This document shows, in pieces, positions 1 to 12,119 of a DNA stretch of 64,000 bases (its first letter is position 1; each line of letters opens with the position of its first letter). The position numbers and the translations under genes were made by a program. Below the pieces are notes generated by a model that was not told where the DNA came from, did no database searches, and saw only the letters and a program-made list of their open reading frames with translations. Source of the stretch: Aristolochia californica (lineage: Eukaryota > Streptophyta > Magnoliopsida > Piperales > Aristolochiaceae); NCBI GenBank assembly GCA_029961685.1, contig JARWKL010000007.1, positions 20,841,013-20,905,012 on the forward strand, given 5' to 3'.

Positions 1-362
1 TATTTACTTTATTTATTATTTTAAATATTATCCACACATCAACTATAAATTTTTTATTTTGTTGTGATCTTTTTTGCCTTTTTTGTTTACGGGATGAAGG
101 GGGAGCGAAAACTCAAAGTTCTGATTTAGGAAAAAAGTGTACATCTAAAATGAAAATGCACAATGCACAAATGTAGAGAGAGATATTTCCAAAGAGTGTC
201 TATATGTTTTAGGGATCGTATGCACTTTTTTCGTTTTTATATCTAAGGTTTTCCAATCGTCGGGAAATGGGGGAGGTGGGCGATTTTTAACTGAGTGTTG
301 ACTTCAAATCCATAAGTCATTTCTTACAAAAATGTAGCCCGTTACGCATGACAAATCACTTT

Positions 363-380
363 ACAATCATCTATGATTGT
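363..380. repeat. Example of the conserved short dyad (8 bp arms)
   Basis: acaatcat and atgattgt are perfect inverted repeats separated by ct. The same dyad recurs in most A and C monomers at about +370; B monomers keep a shorter form (aatcat-ct-atgatt followed by aatta). It could form a small cruciform or bind a dimeric protein; nothing in the sequence shows which, if either. Confidence 0.8.
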
Positions 381-1195
381 TAGCTCAAAGTTTTGAATAT
401 GGGCAAAATAATGGCTTGTTTGACTCGGGCAAATATCCCACCGCACATTCACTTGAGAATTTAATGAGCGTTTTTATTCTATTTAAAAGCTTTCGATCCA
501 TAGGTCATTTGAATCTTTAACATGTTTCTGGCATGCATATCCATTTTTAAAACATGTGTAGAAAAAATCTCGTTCATGTAAAATTCCAAGATAGTAGTTT
601 TGGACTAGTGGAATTTCCCAAATAGGAATAACAAAACTTTTGTGTTCATTTGTGGTGTGTGAATAAATTTTATTCATTTATTTTTTTTATTGTTTTAAAC
701 TTTTTCCGTACATCCACTATGAAATTTTCAATTTGTTGTGATCTGTTTGCCTTTTTGGTTTAAGGGATGAAGGGAGAGCGAAAAACTCGAAGTTTTGATT
801 TAAGAAAAATGTGTACATCTAAAACAGAAATGCACAATGCTCATATGTAGAGAGAGATAATTCAAAAGAGTGTCTGTAATTTTTAGGGATTGTAAGCACC
901 TTTTCATTTTTATATCTCAGGTTTTGCAATCGACGGGAAAAATGGGTTGCGGAGGATTTTTAACTGAGTGTTGAATTGCAATCCATAAGTCATTTCATCC
1001 AAAAATATATCCTGTTACGCATGATCAATCACATTACAATCAGCTATGATTAATTATGTCAGCTTTTTGCAAATGGGAAAAATAATGGCATGTTTGACTT
1101 GGGTAAATATCCCACTCCAAGTTCACTTGAGAATTTAATGAGCGTTTGTTATTCTCTTTAAAAGCTTTGCATCCATAGCTCATTTGCATCATTAA

Positions 1196-1210
1196 CATGT
1201 TTCAAACATG
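1196..1210. repeat. Example of CATG dyad in class B (7 bp arms)
   Basis: catgttt and aaacatg form a perfect inverted repeat around a single c. It is present in most B monomers at about +535 and eroded in A (catgtttctggcatgc) and C (catgtttcaagcatgc). Another acatgtgt follows about 30 bp downstream, giving a cluster of acatg direct repeats that also marks a deletion at about 43655. Confidence 0.75.
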
Positions 1211-2009
1211 CATATCCATTTTTAAAACATGTGTGGATAAAATCTCTTTCTTGCAAAATTCCAAGCTATTAGGGTTAAACTAGTGGAATTTCCCAAAATT
1301 GGATAACAAAACTTTTGTGTTCATTTGTGTTGGGTGAATAAATTTTCTTTATTTATATTTGTTATTTTTTTCAATTTTTTCCATACATCAACTATAAAAT
1401 TTTCATTTTGTTGTAAGCTTTTTGCCTTGTTTGTTTGCGGGATGAAGGGAGATCGAAAAGTCAAAGTTTTGATTTAAGAAAAAAGTGTACATCTAAAATG
1501 GAAAAGCACAAGGCACAATTGTAGGGACAGATAATTCCAAAGAGTGTCTGTAATTTTTAGGGATTGTAAGCTCTTTTTAGTTTTTATATCTCATGTTTTG
1601 CAATCATCGGGAAAAATTGGTTGCAGAGGATTTTTAACTGAGTGTTGAATTGCAATCCATAAGTCATTTCATACAAAAATATAGCCCGTTACGCATGATA
1701 AATCACTTTACAATCATCTATGATTGTTAGATCAAATTTTTGAAAATGGGAAAAATAATGACTTGATAGACTCGGGTAAATATCCCACGGCCCATTCACT
1801 TCAGAATTTAATCAGCGTTTGTTATTCTCTTTAAAAGCATTGGATCCGTAGGCCATTTGAATCTTTAACATGTTTTAAGCATGCATATCCATTTTTAAAA
1901 CATTTTTAGAAAAAATCTCCTTCGTGAAAAATTCCAAGCTTAATAGGGTTGGACTAATGGAATTTCCCAAACTTGGAGAAGAAAACTTTTGTGTTCATTT
2001 GTGGTGTGT

Positions 2010-4035
2010 GAATATATATTTTTTATTTACATTAGTTATTATTTTAAATATTTTCCACACATCAACTATAAAATTTTTATTTTGTTGTTATCTTTTTTGC
2101 CTTTTTTGTTTACGGGATGAAGGGTGGAGCGAAAACTCAAGGTTCTGATTTAAGAAAAAAGTGTACATCTAAAATGGAAATGCACAATGCACAAATGTAG
2201 AGAGAGATATTTCCAAAGAGTGTCTGTAGGTTTTAGGGATCGTATGCTCTTTTTTCGTTTTTATATCTAAGGTTTTGCAATCGTCGGGAAACGGGGGAGG
2301 CAGGCAATTTTTAACAGAGTGCTGACTTCAAATCCATAAGTCATTTCTTAAAAAAATGTAGCCCGTTACGCATGACAAAGCAATTTACAATCATCTATGA
2401 TTGTTAGCTCAAAGTTTTGAATATGGGCAAAATAATGGCTTGTTTGACTCGGGCAAATATCCCACCGCACGTTCACTTGAGAATTTAATGAGCGTTTTTT
2501 ATTCTCTTTAAAAGCTTTGGATCCATAGGTCATTTGAATCTTTAACATGTTTCTGGCATGCATATCCATTTTTAAAACATGTGTAGAAAAAATCTCCTTC
2601 ATGTAAAATTCCAAGATAGTAGTTTTGGACTAGTGGAATTTCCCAAACAGGAATAACAAAACTTTTGTGTTCATTTGTGGTGTGTGAATAAATTTTCTTC
2701 ATTTATTTTTTTTATTTTTTTAAACTTTTTCCGTACATCAACTATGAAATTTTCATTTTGTTGTGATCCATTTGCCTTTTTGGTTTACGGGATGAAGGGA
2801 GAGCGAAAAACTCAAAGTTTTGATTTAAGAAAAATGTGTACATCTAAATCGGAAATGCACAATGCACATATGTAGAGAGAGATAATTAAAAAGAGTGTCT
2901 GTAATTTTTATGGATTGTAAGCACCTTTTCATTTTTATATCTCAGGTTTTGCAATCGACGGGAAAAATGGGTTGCGGAGGATTTTTAACTGAGTGCTGAA
3001 TTGCAATCCATAAGTCATTTCATTCAAAAATATATCCCGTTACGCATGATAAATCACATTACAATCAGCTATGATTAATTATGTCAGCTTTTTGCAAATG
3101 GGAAAAATAATGGCATGTTTGACTCGGGTAAATATCCCACCGCAAGTTCACTTGAGAATTTAATGAGCGTTTGTTATTCTCTTTAAAAGCTTTGCATCCA
3201 TAGCTCATTTGCATCTTTAACATGTTTCAAACATGCATATCCATTTTTAAAACATGTGTGGATGAAATCTCTTTCTTGCAAAATTCCATGCTATTAGGGT
3301 TAAACTAGTGGAATTTCCCAAAATTGGATAACAAAACTTTTGTGTTCATTTGTGTTGGGTGAATAAATTTTTTTTATTTATATTTGTTATTGTTTCAAAT
3401 TTTTTCCATACATCAACTATAAAATTTTCATTTTTGTTGTAAGTTTTTTGCCTTGTTTGTTTTCGGGATGAAGGGAGAGCGAAAAGTCAAAGTTTTGATT
3501 TAAGAAAAAAGTGTACATCTAAAATGGAAAAGCACAAGGCACAATTGTAGGGACAGATAATTCCAAAGAGTGTCTGTAATTTTTAGGGAGTGTAAGCCCT
3601 TTTTAGTTTTTATATCTCGGGTTTTGCAATCGTCGGGAAAAATTGGTGGCAGAGGATTTTTAACTGAGTGTTGAATTGCAATCCATAAGTCATTTCATAC
3701 AAAAATATAGCCCATTACGCATGATAAATCACTTTACAATCATCTATGATTGTTAGATCAAATTTTTGAAAATGGGAAAAATAATGACTTGTTAGACTCG
3801 GGTAAATATCCCACAGCCCATTCACTTCAGAATTTAATGAGCGGTTGTTATTCTCTTTAAAAGCATTGGATCCATAGGCCATTTGAATCTTTAACATGAT
3901 TTAAGTATGCATATCCATTTTTAAAACATGTGTAGAAAAAATATCCTTCGTGTAAAATTCCAAGCTTAATAGGGTTGGACTAATGGAATTTCCCAAACTT
4001 GGATAACAAAACTTTTGTGTTCATTTGTGGTGTGT
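2010..4035 (+). repeat. HOR unit, A-B-C, 2026 bp
   Basis: A starts at 2010, B at 2686, C at 3361. This is the closest relative of the preceding HOR by shared private variants. The A unit has an intact CENP-B-like core at 2281-2296. Confidence 0.95.
2281..2296 (+). other. CENP-B-box-like sequence in class A (example)
   Basis: tcgtcgggaaacgggg resembles the animal CENP-B box, whose essential positions are NTTCGNNNNANNCGGGN. However, the spacing between CG and CGGG is 8 bp instead of 7, and the first T of TTCG is A. Intact copies occur in A monomers, e.g. 8351, 46489 and 48490. B and C have cgggaaaaatggg or cgggaaaaattgg instead. Similarity only; no binding is implied. Confidence 0.4.
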
Positions 4036-6056
4036 GAATAGATATTTTTTATTTACATTAGTTATTATTTTAAATATTTTCCACACATCAACTATAAAAT
4101 TTCTATTTTGTTGTGATCTTTTTTGCCTTTTTTGTTTACGGGATGAATGGGGGAGCGAAAACTCAAAGTTCAGATTTAAGAAAAAAGTGTACATCTAAAA
4201 TGGAAATGCACAATGCACAAATTTAGAGAGAGATATTTGCAAAGAGTGTTTGTATGTTTTAGGGATCGTATGCAGTTTTTTCGTTTTTATATCCAAGATT
4301 TTGCAATTGTTGGGAAACGGGGGAGGCTGGCGATTTTTAACTGAGTGTTGACTTCAAATTCATAAGTCATTTCTTACAAAAATATAGCCCGTTACGCATG
4401 ACAAATCACTTTACAATCACCTATGATTGTTAGCTCAACTTTTTGAATATGGGAAAAATAATGGGTTGTTTGACTTGGGCAAATATCCCACCGCACGTTC
4501 ACTTGAGAATTTAATGAGCGTTTGTTATTCTCTTTAAAGCTTTGGAACCATAAGTCATTTGAATCTTTAACATGTTTCTGGCATGCATATCCATTTTTAA
4601 AACATGTGTAGAAAAAATCTCCTTCATGTAAAATTCCAAGATATTAGTTTTGGACTAGTGGAATTTCCAAAACTTGGATAACAAAACTCTTGTGTTCATT
4701 TGTGGTGTGTGAAGAAATTTTCTTCATTTACTTTTTTTATTGTTTTAAAGTTTTTCCATACATATACTATGAAATTTTCATTTTTTTGTGATCTATTTGC
4801 GTTTTTTGTTTACGGAATGAAGGGAGAGCGAAAAACACGAAGTTTTGATTGAAGAAAAATGTGTACATCTAAAACAGAAATGCACAATGCACATATGAAG
4901 AGATAGATAATTCCAAAGAGTGTTTGTAATTTTTAGGGATTGTAAGCACCTTTCGTTTATATATCTCAGGTTTTGCAATCGTCGGGAAAAATGGGTTGCG
5001 GAGGATTTTTAACTGAGTGTTGAATTGCAATCCATAAGTCATTTCATCCAAAAATATAGCCCGTTACACATGATCAATCAAATTACAATCATCTATGATT
5101 AATTATGTCAGCTTTTTGCAAATGGGCAAAATAATGGCTTGTTTGACTCGGGTAAATATCCCACCGCAAGTACACTTGAGAATTTAATGAACGTTTGTTA
5201 TTCTCTTTAAAAGATTTTCATCCATAGCACATTTCCATCTTTAACATGTTTCAAACATTCATATCCTTTTTTAAAACATGTGTCGAAAAAATCTCCTTCA
5301 TGTAAAATGCCATGCTTAATAGGGTTGGCCTAATGGAATTTCCCAAACTTGGATAACAAAACTTTTGTGTTCATTTGTGGTGTGTGAATAGATATTTTTT
5401 TATTTACATTAGTTATTATTTTAAATATTTTCCACACATCAACTATAAAATTTTTATTTTGTTGTGATTTTTTTCGCCTTTTTTGTTTACGGGATGAAGG
5501 TGGAGCGAAAACTCAAATTTCTGATTTAGGAAAAAAGTGTACATCTAAAATGAAAATGCACAATGCACAAATGTAGAGAGAGATAATTCCAAAGAGTGTC
5601 TGTCATTTTTAGGGATTGCAAGCACCTTTCCATTTTTATATCTCAAGTTTTGCAATCGTCGGGAAAATTGGGTTGCGGAGAATTTTTAACTAAGTGTTGA
5701 ATTGCTATCCATAAGTCATTTCATCCAAAAATATATCCCGTTACGCATGATAAATCACATTACAATCATCTATGATTAATTATGTCAGCTTTTTGGAAAT
5801 GGGCAAAATAATGGCATGTTTGACTCGGGTAAATATCCCACCGCAAGTTCACTTGAGAATTTAATCAGCGTTTGTTATTCTCTTTAAAAGCTTTGCATCC
5901 ATAGCTCATTTGCATCTTTAACATGTTTCAAACATGCATATCCATTTTTAAGACATGTGTGGATGAAATCTCTTTCTTGCAAAATTCCAAGCTATTAGGG
6001 TTAAACTAGTGGAATTTCTCAAAATTACAAAACTTTTGTGTTCATTTGTGTTGGGT
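4036..6056 (+). repeat. Irregular HOR: A, B/C chimera, A/B chimera
   Basis: A (4036-4710) is normal. The monomer at 4711 is B up to its catgtttcaaac region, then C-type from about 5285 (aaaaaatctcc, cttaatagggttgg). The monomer at 5386 has an A head, but between 5576 and 5585 it changes to B (agataattcc, then gggttgcggag). Each switch falls at the equivalent phase, so monomer length stays at about 675 bp. This is expected from homologous exchange between paralogous monomers. Confidence 0.88.
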
Positions 6057-8079
6057 GAATAAATTTTCTTTATTTATATTTGTTATTGTTTTAAATTTTT
6101 TTCAGACATCAACTATAATTTTTTTTTTGTTGTGATCTTTTTAGCCTTTTTTCTTTACGGGATGATGGGCGGAGCGAAAACTCAAAGTTCTGATTTGAGA
6201 AAAAAGTGTACATCTAAAATGGAAATGCACAATGCACAAATGTAGAGAGAGATATTTCCAAAGAGTGTCTTTATGTTTTAGGGATTGTATGCGCTCTTTT
6301 CATTTTTATATCTAAGGTTTTGCAATCGTTGGGAAACGGGGGAGGCGGGCGATTTTTAACTGAGTGTTGACTTCAAATCCATAAGTCATTTCTTACAAAA
6401 ATATAGCCCGTTACACCTGAAAAATCACTTTACAATAATCTATGATTGTTAGGTCAACTTTTTGAATATGGGAAAAATAATGGCTTGTTTGACTCGGGTA
6501 AATATCCTACCGCACGTTCACTTGAGAATTTAATGAGCGTTTGTTATTCTCTATAAAAGCTTTGGATCCTTCGGTCATTTGAATCTTTAACATGTTTCTG
6601 GCATGCATATTCATTTTTAAAACATGTGTAGAAAAAATCTCCTTCATGTAAAATTCCAAGATATTAGTTTTGGACTAGTGGAATTTCCCAAACTTGGATA
6701 ACAAAACTTTTGTGTTCATTAGTGGTGTGTGAATAAATTCTCTTCATTTAATTTTTTTATTGTTTTAAACTTTTTCCATACGTCAACTATGAAATTTTTA
6801 TTTTGCTGTGATTTATTTGCCTTTTTTGTTTACGGGATGAAGGGAGAGCGAAAAACTCGAAGTTTTGATTGAAAAAAAATGTGTACATCAAATGCGGAAA
6901 TGCATAATGCACATATGTAGAGAGAGATAATTCCAAAGAGTGTCTGTAATTTTTAGGGATTATAAGCACCTTTTCGTTTTTATATCTCAGGTTTTGCAAT
7001 CGTCGAGAAAAATGGGTTGCAGAGTATTTTTAACTGAGTGTTGAATAGCAATCCATGAGTTATTTCATACAAAAATATAGCCCGTTACGCATGATAAATC
7101 AATTTGCAATCATCTATGATTAATTATGTCAGCTTTTTGCAAATGGGCAAAATAATGGCATGTTTTACTCGGGTAAATATCCCACCGCAAGTTCACTTGA
7201 GAATTTAATGAGTGTTTGTTATTCCCTTTAAGAGCTTTGCATGCATAGCTCATTTGTGTCTTTAACATGTTTCAAACATGCATATCTATTTTTAAAACAT
7301 GTGAGGACGAAATCTCTCTCTTGCCAAATTCCAAGTTATTAGGGTTAAACTAGTGGAATTTCCCAAAATTGGATAACAAAACTTTTGTGTTCATTTGTGT
7401 TGGGTGAATAAATTTTCTTTATTTATTTTCGTTATTGTTTTAAATTTTTTCCATACATTAACTATAAAATTTTCATTTTGTTGTAAGCATTTTGCCTTGT
7501 TTGTTTTCGAGATGAAGGGAGAGCGAAAAGTCAGAGTTTTGATATAAGAAAAAAGTGTACATCTAAAATGGAAAAGCACAATGCACAATTGCAGGAAGAG
7601 ATAATTCCAAAGAGTGTCTGTGATTTTTAGGGATTGTAAGCTTTTTTTAGTTTTTATATCTCAGGTTTTGCAATCGTCGGGAAAAATTGGTGGCAGAGGA
7701 TTTTTAACTGAGTGTTGAATTGCAATCCATAAGTCATTTCATACAAAAATATAGCCCGTTACGCATGATAAATCACTTTACAATCATCTATGATTGTTAG
7801 ATAATATTTTTGAAAATGGGCAAAATAATGACTTGCTAAACGCGGGTAAATATCCCACCGCACGTTCACATGAGAATTTAATGAGTGTTTCTTATTCTCT
7901 TTAAAAGATTTGGATCCATAGGTCTTTTGAATCTTTATAATTTTTCAAGCATGTATATCCATTTTTAAAACATGTGTAGAAAAAATCTCCTTCATGTAAA
8001 ATTCCAAGCTTAATAGGGTTGGACTAATGGAATTTCCCAAACTTGGATAACAAAACTTTTGTGTTCATTTGTGGTGTGT
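6057..8079 (+). repeat. HOR unit with C/A chimeric first monomer, then B-C
   Basis: The monomer at 6057 starts with a C head (gggtgaataaattttcttt) and becomes A between about 6088 and 6135, where gtgatcttttt replaces the C form gtaagcttttt. B at 6731 and C at 7406 are normal. From here the A-B-C phase is restored. Confidence 0.88.
7406..8079 (+). repeat. Reference class C monomer
   Basis: Representative C monomer, 674 bp. The head reads gaataaattttctttattt and is preceded by ttgggt rather than the gtgtgt found before A and B. It then has ttgttgtaagcattttgcc (usually gtaagctttttgcc). The central signature is attggtggcagagg and the second half has gataatatttttgaaaatgg (usually gatcaaatttttg). 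The tail is cttaatagggttgg. C normally lies between B and the next A. Confidence 0.93.
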
Positions 8080-8755
8080 GAATATATATTTTTTATTTAC
8101 ATTAGTTATTATTTTAAATATTTTCCACACATCAACTATAAAACTTTTATTTTGTTGTGATCTTTTTTGCCTTTTTTGTTTACGGGATGAAGGGTGGAGC
8201 GAAAACTCAAGGTTCAAATTTAAGAAAAAAGTGTACATCTAAAATAGAAATGCACAATGCACAAATGTAGAGAGAGATATTTCCAAAGAGTGTCTGTATG
8301 TTTTATGGATCGTATGCACTTTTTTCGTTTTTATATCTAAGGTTTTGCAATCGTCGGGAAACGGGGGTGGCGGGCGATTTTTAACTGAGTGTTGAGTTCA
8401 AATCCATAAGTCATTTCTTACAAAAATATAGCCCGTTCCGCATGACAAATCACTTTACAATCATCTATCATTGTCAGCTCAACTATTTCAATATGGGCAA
8501 AATAATGGCTTGTTTGACTCGGGCAAATATCCCACCGCACGTTTACTTGAGAATGTAATGAGTGTTTGTTATTCTATTTAATTGCTTTGGATCCTTAGGT
8601 CATTTGAATATTTAACATGTTTATGGCATGCATATCCATTTTTAAAACATGTGTAGAAAAAGTCTCCTTCATGTAAAATTCCAAGATATTAGTTTTGGAC
8701 AAGTGGAATTTCCCTAACTTGGATAACAAAACTTTTGTGTTCATTTGTGGTGTGT
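8080..8755 (+). repeat. Reference class A monomer
   Basis: Representative A monomer, 676 bp. The head carries a T-rich stretch with an atttacattagttatt signature, then gtgatctttttt and tacgggatgaaggg. The central signature is cgggaaacgggggtgg, followed by ttaactgag. The tail has catgtttatggcatgc (usually catgtttctggcatgc) and agatattagttttgg. A is the only class carrying the aaacggggg core that resembles a CENP-B box. It normally follows C and precedes B. Confidence 0.93.
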
Positions 8756-10102
8756 GAATAAATTTTCTTCATTTAATTTTTTATTGTTTTAAACTTTCTC
8801 CGTACATCAACTATGAAATTTTCATTTTCCTGTGATCTATTTGCCTTTTTTGTTTACGGGATGAAGGGAGAGCGAAAAACTCAAAGTTTTGATTTAAGAA
8901 AAATGTGTCCATCTAAAATGGAAATGCACAATGCACATATGTAGAGAGAGATAATTCCAAAGAGTGTCTATAATTTTTAGGGATTGTAAGCACATTTTCA
9001 TTTTTATATCTCAGGTTTTGCAATCGTCGGGAAAAATGGGTTGCGGAGGATTTTTAACTGATTGTTGAATTGCAACCATAAGTCATTTTATACAAAAATA
9101 TAGTCCGTTACGCATGATAAATCACATTACAATCATCTATGATTAATTATGTCATCTTTTTGCAAATGAGCAAAATAATGGCATGTTTGACTCGGGTAAA
9201 TATCCCACCGCAAGTTCACTTGAGAATTTAATCAGCGTTTGTTATTCTCCTTAAAAGCTTTGCATCCATAGCTCATTAGCGTCTTTAACATGTTTCAAAC
9301 ATGCATATCCATTATTAGAACATGTGTGGACGAAATCTCTTTCTCGCAAAATTCCACGCTATTAGGGTTAAACTAGTGGAATTTCCCAAAATTGGATAAC
9401 AAAAATTTTGTGTTCACTTGTGTTGGGTGAATAAATTTTCTTTATTGAAATTTGTTATTGTTTTAAATTTTTTCCATACATCAACTATAAAATTTTCATT
9501 TTGTTGTAAGCTTTTTGCCTTGTTTGTTTTTGGGATGAAGGGTGAGCGAAAGTTCAAAGTTTTGATTTTAGAAAAAAGTGTACATCTAAAACGGAAAAGC
9601 ACAATGCACAATTGTAGGGAGAGATAATTCCAAAGAGTGTCTGTAATTTTTAGGGATTATTAGCATTTTTTAGTTTTTATCTCTCAGGTTTTGCAATCGT
9701 CGAGAAAAATTGGTGGCAGAGGATTTTTAACTGAGTGTTGAATTGCAATCCATAAGTCATTTCATACAAAAATATAGCCCGTTACGCATGATAAATTACT
9801 TTACAATCATCTATGATTGTTAGATCAAACTTTTGAAAATGGGCAAAATAATGACTTGTTAGGCTCGGGTAAATATCCCACCTCACGTTCACTTGAGAAT
9901 TTAATGAGCATTTGTTATTCTCTTTAAAAGCTTTGGATCCATAGGTCATTTGAATCTTGAACTAGTTTCAAGCATGCATATCCATTTTTAAAACATGTGT
10001 AGAAAAAATCTCCTTCATGTAAAATTCAGAGCATAAAAGGGTTGGACTAATGGAATTTCCCAAACTTGGATGACAAAACTTTTGTGTTCATTTGTGGTGT
10101 GT
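8080..10102 (+). repeat. HOR unit, A-B-C, 2023 bp
   Basis: A at 8080, B at 8756, C at 9429. Regular. The A copy carries an intact CENP-B-like core at 8351-8366. Confidence 0.95.
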
Positions 10103-12119
10103 GAATAGATATTTTTTATTTACATTAGTTATTATTTTAAATATTTTCCACACATCAACTATAAAATTTTTATTTTGTTGTGATCTTTTTTGCCTTTTTT
10201 GATTACGGGATGAAGGGGGAGCGAAAACTCAAAGCTCTGATTTAAGAAAAAAGTGTACATCTAAAATGGAAATGTACAATGAACAAATGTAGAGAGAGAT
10301 ATTTCCAAAGAGTGTCTGTATGTTTTACGGATCGTATGCACTTTTTCATTTTTATATCTAAGGTTTTGCAATCGTCGGGAAACGGGGGAGGCGGGCGATT
10401 TTGAACTGAGTGTTGAGTTCAAATCCATAAGTCATTTCTTACAAAAATATAGCCTGTTACGCATGACAAATCACTTTACAATCATCTATGATTGTTAGCT
10501 CAACTTTTTGAATATGGGCAAAATAATGGTTTGTTTGACTCGGGCAAACATCCCACCGCACGTTCACTTGAGAATTTAATAAGCGTTTGTTATTCTCTTT
10601 AAAAGCTTTGGATCCATTGGTCATTTGAGTCTTTAACATGTTTCTGGCATGCATATTCATTTTTAAAACATGTGTAGAAAAAATCACCTTCATTTAAAAT
10701 TCCAAGATATTAGTTTTGGACTAGTGGAATTTCCCAAACTTGGATAACAAAACTTTTATGTTCATTTGTGGTGTGTGAATAAATTTTCTTCATTTAATTT
10801 TTTTATTGTTTTAAACTTTTTCCATACATCAACTATGAAGTTTTCATTTTGCTGTGATCTATTTGCCTTTTTTGTTTACGGGATGAAGGGAGAGCGAAAA
10901 CCTCGAAGTTTTGATTTAAGAAAAATGTGTCCATCTAAAACGGAAATGCGCAATGCACATATGTCGAGAGAGATAATTCCAAAGAGTGTCTGTAATTTTT
11001 AGAGATTGTAAGCACCTTTTCGTTTTTATATCTCAGGTTTTGCAATCGTCGGGAAAAATGGGTTGCGGAGGATTTTTAACTGAGTGTTGAATTGCAATCC
11101 ATAAGTCATTTCATACAAAAATATATCCCGTTACGCATGATGAATCACATTACAATCATCTATGATTAATTATGTCAGCTTTTTTGCAAATGGGCAAAAT
11201 AATGGCATGTTTGACTTGTGTAAATATCCCATCGCAAATTCACTTGAGAATTTAATGAGCGTTTGTTATTCTCTTTAAAAGATTTGCATCCATAGCTCAT
11301 TTGCATCTTTAACATGTTTCAAACATGCATATCCATTTTTAAAACATGTGTGGACGAAATTTCTTTCTTGCAAAATTCCAAGCTATTAGGGTTAAACTAG
11401 TGGAATTTCCAAAAATTGGATAACAAAACGTTTGTGTTCATTTGTGTTGGGTGAATAAATTTTCTTTATTTATATTTTTTATTGTTTTAAATTTTTTCCA
11501 TACATCAACTTTAATATTTTTATTTTGTTGTAAGCATTTAGCCTTGTTTGTTTTCGGGATGAAGGGAGAGCGAAATGTCAAAGTTTTGATTTAACAAAAA
11601 AAGTGTAAATCTATAATGGAAAAGCACAATGCACAATTGTAGGGAGAGATAATTCCAAAGAGTGTCTGTAATTTTTAGGGATTGTAAGCTCTTTTTAGTT
11701 TTTATATCTCAGGTTTTGCAATCGTCGGGAAAAATTGGTGGCAGAGGATTTTTAACTGAGTGTTGAATTGCAATCCATAAGTCATTTGATACAAAAATAT
11801 AGCGCGTTACGCATGATAAATCACTTTACAATCATCTATGATTGTTAGATCAAATTTTTGAAAATGGGCAAAATAATGACTTGTTAGACTCGGGTAACCG
11901 CACGTTCACTTGAGAATTTAATGAGCGTTTGTTATTCTCTTTAAAATCTTTGGATCCAAAGGTCATTTGAATCTTTAACATGTTTCAACCATGCATATCC
12001 ATTTTTAAAACATGTGTAGAAAAAATCTCTTTCATGTAAAATTCCAAGCCTAATAGGGTTGGACTAATGGAATTTCCCAAACTTGGATAACAAAACCTTT
12101 CTGTTCATTTGTGGTGTGT
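10103..12119 (+). repeat. HOR unit, A-B-C, 2017 bp
   Basis: A at 10103, B at 10777, C at 11452. The C copy lacks about 8 bp near 11897, where cgggtaaccgcacg replaces a form containing aatatccca. Confidence 0.94.
10777..11451 (+). repeat. Reference class B monomer
   Basis: Representative B monomer, 675 bp. The head reads gaataaattttcttcattt, then gctgtgatctatttgcc. The central signature is gggttgcggagg. The dyad region reads atctatgattaattatg in place of the gattgttag of A and C. The tail has gcatccatagctcattt, catgtttcaaacatg and ctattagggttaaac. B is the most distinct class in its second half. It normally lies between A and C. Confidence 0.93.

Larger units (their letters stand above)
1..2009 (+). 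repeat. HOR unit, A (left-truncated)-B-C
   Basis: A occupies 1-660 and lacks about 14 bp cut off by the window edge. B starts at 661 and C at 1336. Private variants are shared with the next HOR: aggaataac in the A tail, cagctatgatt in B, and cacaaggcacaattg plus cacttcagaattt in C. The C centre reads ttggttgcagagg, partly B-like. Confidence 0.93.

Noticed and set aside
1270..1280. Telomere-like attagggttaaac in B tails and tttttaggga in all monomers.
   Set aside because: Only a single TTTAGGG-like unit per monomer with no tandem run; not an interstitial telomere tract.
2281..2296. Calling this a true CENP-B box.
   Set aside because: The spacer is one base too long and one essential position differs, so it is listed only as a resemblance.
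6290..6312. TATA-like tttttatatct in every monomer as a promoter.
   Set aside because: Expected by chance in such A+T-rich DNA, and no downstream gene or transcript signal accompanies it.
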